From Phycisphaerae bacterium (lineage in GTDB: Bacteria > Planctomycetota > Phycisphaerae > Sedimentisphaerales > SG8-4), in the NCBI GenBank assembly GCA_030613765.1, contig JAUWLI010000171.1:1-6564 (forward strand): a stretch of DNA of 6,564 bases. The letters are read 5' to 3'. Below are positions 6,074 through 6,564 of the stretch, piece after piece. Below the pieces are notes generated by a model, which was not told where the DNA came from, ran no database searches, and worked only from the letters and a program-made list of their open reading frames with translations. Within the stretch, counting starts at the first letter, position 1; each line of letters starts with the position of its first letter. A program made the position numbers and the translations under genes.

Positions 6074-6564
6074 ATGAGAATTCTAATTGACCTTTTATAT
6101 TTGCTGGCCGCGATAGCATACAGCCCGATTATTATATATCGGGCAATCCGCTACAAACGCTACCGGGCCGGCTGGGACCAGCGGTTTGGTAAAATCACCC
6201 GCAAGTTTCCCGAGAAAAAATGCATCTGGCTCCACGCCGTAAGCGTTGGCGAGGTCAACGCGGCCAAATCCATCATCGAAGAGCTTAAAAATACTTTTCT
6301 TGATTTTGAAATCGTTATCAGCACGACAACCGACACCGGCTTTGCCCGTGCAACCAACATATTTGGCGAAAAATTCAAAGTGTTCTACTTCCCCCTCGAT
6401 TTCTCATGGATAATTCTCCGCGCATTCCGTAAGATTCATCCGTCAATATGTCTGCTGATGGAACAGGAAGTCTGGCCCAATTTCGTTAACTTCGCACAGC
6501 AGTCTGATGTCCCCGTCATTGTAGTCAACGGCCGAATAAGTGATAAAGCTTTCGCCAGATACGA
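6074..6564 (+). CDS. waaA: 3-deoxy-D-manno-octulosonic acid (Kdo) transferase, 5' part
   Basis: The first 163 codons of a protein that continues past the window; the family is usually 420-430 residues. WaaA (KdtA) transfers Kdo from CMP-Kdo to lipid A precursor at the inner face of the cytoplasmic membrane, the first step of lipopolysaccharide core assembly. Family landmarks: an N-terminal membrane helix (residues 3-22), RFGK, WLHAVSVGEVNAA at 52-64 with Glu60 in the place of the catalytic base of glycosyltransferase family 30, STTTDTGFARA, FYFPLDF, LLMEQEVWPNF and NGRISDKAFARY. The ATG at 6074 puts the membrane helix at the very N terminus as in known WaaA, although no clear ribosome-binding site precedes it. 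An in-frame ATG at 6023 would add 17 residues that do not look like the family. Its presence implies a Gram-negative outer membrane with Kdo-containing lipopolysaccharide. Confidence 0.93.
   Translation, partial: MRILIDLLYLLAAIAYSPIIIYRAIRYKRYRAGWDQRFGKITRKFPEKKCIWLHAVSVGEVNAAKSIIEELKNTFLDFEIVISTTTDTGFARATNIFGEKFKVFYFPLDFSWIILRAFRKIHPSICLLMEQEVWPNFVNFAQQSDVPVIVVNGRISDKAFARY

Noticed and set aside
6160..6378. 72-codon minus-strand frame
   Set aside because: Antisense to waaA, which shows many family motifs.

Overview
This 6.6 kb stretch looks like a chromosomal piece of a planctomycete, most likely of the Phycisphaerae/Sedimentisphaerales type. That is an inference from two large secreted proteins carrying the degenerate dockerin-like repeats common in that group (a calcium-loop Asp/Asn pattern ending in Trp-Leu or Tyr-Trp), next to a Gram-negative lipopolysaccharide gene (waaA). 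No mobile element, CRISPR array or phage gene is visible.

Layout. 1-95 (minus) is the first 31 codons of a protein with an N-terminal membrane helix that continues outside the window; a short possible ORF (92-193) overlaps its start by ATGA. 194-772 holds no convincing gene, only a weak terminator-like hairpin just after the next gene. 773-3814 (minus) encodes a 1013-residue multidomain secreted protein: signal peptide, short beta-helix segment, dockerin pair, a papain/transglutaminase-like segment with a Cys-His-Glu set, a seven-repeat beta-propeller, a second dockerin-like pair and a C-terminal MAM/jelly-roll domain. 3825-4034 (minus) carries a small possible membrane-peptide ORF with an in-frame stop. 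4095-4168 (minus) is tRNA-Arg(CCG). 4169-4337 is the promoter region of the next gene, with an extended -10 box. 4338-5978 (plus) encodes a 546-residue secreted protein with two DTGA aspartic-protease motifs, one per lobe, and a dockerin-like tail. 6074-6564 (plus) is the 5' part of waaA.

The two secreted proteins are divergently arranged around the tRNA and share the same kind of dockerin-like module, so they may share a sorting or attachment route outside the cytoplasm. Nothing shows that they act in one pathway. The most noteworthy item is the single-chain, two-lobed retropepsin-like protein; next is the unusual domain combination of the 1013-residue protein. The rest is ordinary housekeeping.
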